Assembly (NCBI GenBank): GCA_964603125.1
Contig: CAZRUA010000052.1
Location: 1-24,525 of the forward strand
Length of the DNA: 24,525 nucleotides
Source of the DNA: CAZRUA01 sp964603125
GTDB taxonomy: Bacteria > Bacteroidota > Bacteroidia > B-17B0 > Aurantibacillaceae
Direction: 5' to 3'
The notes beneath the pieces are model-generated. The model did not search any database, was not told the DNA's origin, and saw only the letters and a list, made by a program, of their open reading frames with translations. The translations under genes were made by a program, and so were the position numbers. Of the stretch, positions 24,474 to 24,525 are shown one piece after another (positions within the stretch are counted from its first letter, which is position 1; every line of letters starts with the position of its first letter).

Positions 24474-24525
24474 CAGGTCTATAAGCCGGGTTCTGTTCTC
24501 ATTACTGAGCTTCTATCATTAATCT
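24474..24525 (-). ncRNA. rnpB: RNase P RNA, 3' end (partial)
   Basis: Read on the minus strand, the last 52 bases contain AGATTAATGATAG followed by ACAGAACCCGGCTTATAGACC, the nearly invariant 3' end of bacterial class A RNase P RNA. E. coli has AGATGAATGA and ACAGAACCCGGCTTATCGG at the same places. The RNA is the catalytic subunit that removes tRNA 5' leaders. The 5' part lies beyond the window. The 3' boundary is set from the conserved P1 strand and may be off by a few bases. Confidence 0.92.

Overview
The window is AT-rich DNA from a member of the Bacteroidota, probably class Bacteroidia near the Flavobacteriales. I infer this from three large secreted proteins with type IX secretion system (T9SS) C-terminal signals, perfect TTTG-N19-TAnnTTTG promoters, no obvious Shine-Dalgarno sequences, PKD-repeat surface proteins and a YtxJ-type bacilliredoxin. 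Genus-level placement is not possible from sequence reading alone.

Layout, left to right. (1) 2-3133 (+) is the 3' part of a large T9SS type A cargo protein, closed by a strong terminator. (2) 3207-6666 (-) holds glycyl-tRNA synthetase followed 10 bp later by a TPR sensor histidine kinase with no response regulator nearby. (3) 6786-12122 (-) is a 1778-residue surface protein with 15 PKD-like repeats and a type B T9SS signal, with its own promoter and terminator. (4) 12242-17297 (-) is a tightly packed housekeeping run: ung, guaA, a LysM/periplasmic-binding-protein lipoprotein and hemF. (5) From a divergent intergenic region at 17298-17488 the plus strand is read: two tiny lipoproteins and a YtxJ-like bacilliredoxin under one perfect promoter, then a fibronectin-III/T9SS type B protein under a second perfect promoter. 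An unnamed secreted protein with a possible caspase-like His/Cys pair starts at the very next base after that protein's stop codon. (6) 21198-22766 (+) is an OppB/DppB-type permease and a small DUF3592-like membrane protein. (7) 22763-24417 (-) is a lipid kinase translationally coupled to a SAM methyltransferase, converging on the previous pair. (8) The right edge holds the 3' end of the RNase P RNA gene (-), followed by a 12-bp hairpin.

Most genes are core metabolism, translation, DNA repair or envelope functions. The less ordinary material lies between 17.4 and 21.0 kb: the twin Cys-x5-Cys-Pro mini-lipoproteins joined to a bacilliredoxin, and the unnamed secreted protein that may be a diverged clan CD peptidase. 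No mobile element, CRISPR array, tRNA or phage gene was seen, and no gene-free stretch exceeds about 215 bases.
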